From: Anaerolineales bacterium
Lineage (GTDB): Bacteria; Chloroflexota; Anaerolineae; Anaerolineales; UBA4823
Length of the DNA: 5,437 bases
Reading direction: 5' to 3'
Assembly (NCBI GenBank): GCA_020853835.1
Contig: JADYYC010000495.1
Coordinates: forward strand, 1-5,437
Positions 5,201 through 5,437 of the stretch are shown here, one piece after another. The translations under genes and the position numbers were made by a program. Each line of letters opens with the position of its first letter. Position 1 is the first letter of the stretch. A model generated the notes under the pieces. The model made no database searches, had not been told where the DNA came from, and worked only from the letters and a program-made list of their open reading frames with translations.

Positions 5201-5240
5201 TCTTAGGAGCGTAGTCGCCGCAGTGAAATCCTTTTTTGGA

Positions 5241-5260
5241 CACGGATTCTCACGGATTCA
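5241..5260. repeat. Short direct repeat CACGGATTC x2
   Basis: CACGGATTCT is followed directly by CACGGATTCA, a 10-bp period, after TTTTTTGGA. It lies in the 65-bp spacer (5206-5270) between the two 167-bp units. It resembles another dispersed intergenic repeat family, but only two units are present here. Confidence 0.5.
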
Positions 5261-5298
5261 AACTTGTTGTGTCATTTCGAACCGCCGTCCATCCTTTT

Positions 5299-5381
5299 GT
5301 CATTTCGAACCGCCGCCAGGCGGTGAGAAATCTTGGCGCACGCTATTCAGGATTTCTCCTCGCTTCGCTCGTCGAAATGAC
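5299..5381. mobile_element. MITE-like non-coding element, copy B (83 bp)
   Basis: Bounded by a perfect 10-bp inverted repeat, GTCATTTCGA and TCGAAATGAC. It has the same internal CCGCC/GGCGG hairpin and GAGAAATC/GATTTCTC arms as copy A. Copy A lost perfect terminal symmetry by one base, so copy B is nearer to an intact form. Confidence 0.6.
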
Positions 5382-5395
5382 GGAGGGGCCGGCTC

Positions 5396-5432
5396 CCCCT
5401 CTCCCGCTTGCGGGAGAGGGCCGGGGTGAGGG
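5396..5432. repeat. REP-like palindrome with G-quadruplex motif (copy 6)
   Basis: Perfect inverted repeat at 5397-5420 with the same 11-bp arms as copy 5. The G-run motif at 5412-5432 is intact. Confidence 0.85.
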
Positions 5433-5437
5433 TCTTA

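Larger units (their letters stand above)
5039..5205. repeat. Composite 167-bp repeat, copy A
   Basis: Matches 5271-5437 over its full 167 bp with no gaps and five substitutions by my reading (about 97% identity). In order it contains a partial left end (5039-5058), an 83-bp inverted-repeat element (5067-5149), a GGGGCCGG linker, a REP-like palindrome with G4 tail (5164-5200), and TCTTA. The identical extent of both copies points to recent duplication or insertion of the whole unit. Confidence 0.9.
5271..5437. repeat. Composite 167-bp repeat, copy B (ends exactly at the window edge)
   Basis: Same order as 5039-5205, with five substitutions: one in the left-end filler, three around the right terminal repeat and the bases just after it, and one in the linker before the palindrome. 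It ends GGGTCTTA like copy A. Whether the similarity continues past the window cannot be seen. Confidence 0.9.

Noticed and set aside
5206..5270. Possible small RNA or attachment site between the two 167-bp units
   Set aside because: Only a T-run and a short CACGGATTC duplication are visible. There is no stable hairpin plus terminator and no integrase nearby.
5011..5318. CRISPR-like regular repeats
   Set aside because: The repeated unit is 20 bp with only 8-bp 'spacers' that are themselves similar. The unit is the end of a dispersed element, and no cas gene is present.
4899..5429. Plus-strand frame of about 176 codons in the downstream repeats
   Set aside because: It translates the 167-bp units and palindromes (recurring CHFEPP and SPACGRGPG) and has no ribosome binding site.

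Overview
GC-rich bacterial window holding three complete protein genes, the start of a fourth, and dense intergenic repeats. No RNA gene, CRISPR array, integrase or transposase is visible. The host is most likely a member of the Chloroflexota (Anaerolineae-like). That inference rests on the dense G/C-rich palindromes, the GTCATTTCGA...TCGAAATGAC elements, and a lipoprotein built from tandem 'W.pGsY.VDLYL' domains. It is not proven by the sequence.

Layout. (1) Positions 1-353, minus strand: the first 117 codons of ychF, an Obg-family ATPase, with its own -10 box at 389-394. (2) Positions 354-754: a divergent intergenic region. It holds half of a MITE-like element, four head-to-tail REP-like palindromes that mostly also carry a G-quadruplex motif, and the start signals of the next gene. 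(3) Positions 755-2854, plus strand: a two-gene set. A classical short-chain dehydrogenase very like 3-ketodihydrosphingosine reductase (KDSR) is followed after 66 bp by a serine palmitoyltransferase-like PLP enzyme. A rho-independent type terminator follows at 2892-2917. (4) Positions 3048-4829, plus strand: a secreted, probably lipid-anchored protein with five tandem domains of about 105-113 residues. It has its own AT-rich promoter region and a strong hairpin after its end. (5) Positions 4830-5437: no convincing gene. The region contains a 167-bp unit present twice at about 97% identity; each copy contains an 83-bp inverted-repeat-bounded element and one REP/G4 palindrome. Extra partial left ends are spaced 28 bp apart.

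How the genes fit together. The KDSR-like and SPT-like enzymes would carry out the first two steps of long-chain base synthesis: serine + palmitoyl thioester to 3-ketosphinganine, then NADPH reduction to sphinganine. The window therefore encodes a compact entry to sphingolipid or ceramide lipids in a bacterium, using a eukaryote-like classical SDR reductase. No acyl carrier protein, ceramide synthase or headgroup enzyme lies in the window. The lipoprotein has its own transcription signals and no demonstrated link to the lipid genes. The most interesting items are the SPT-KDSR pair, the five-domain lipoprotein, and the composite repeat family, whose copies keep the same internal order on both sides of the gene block.
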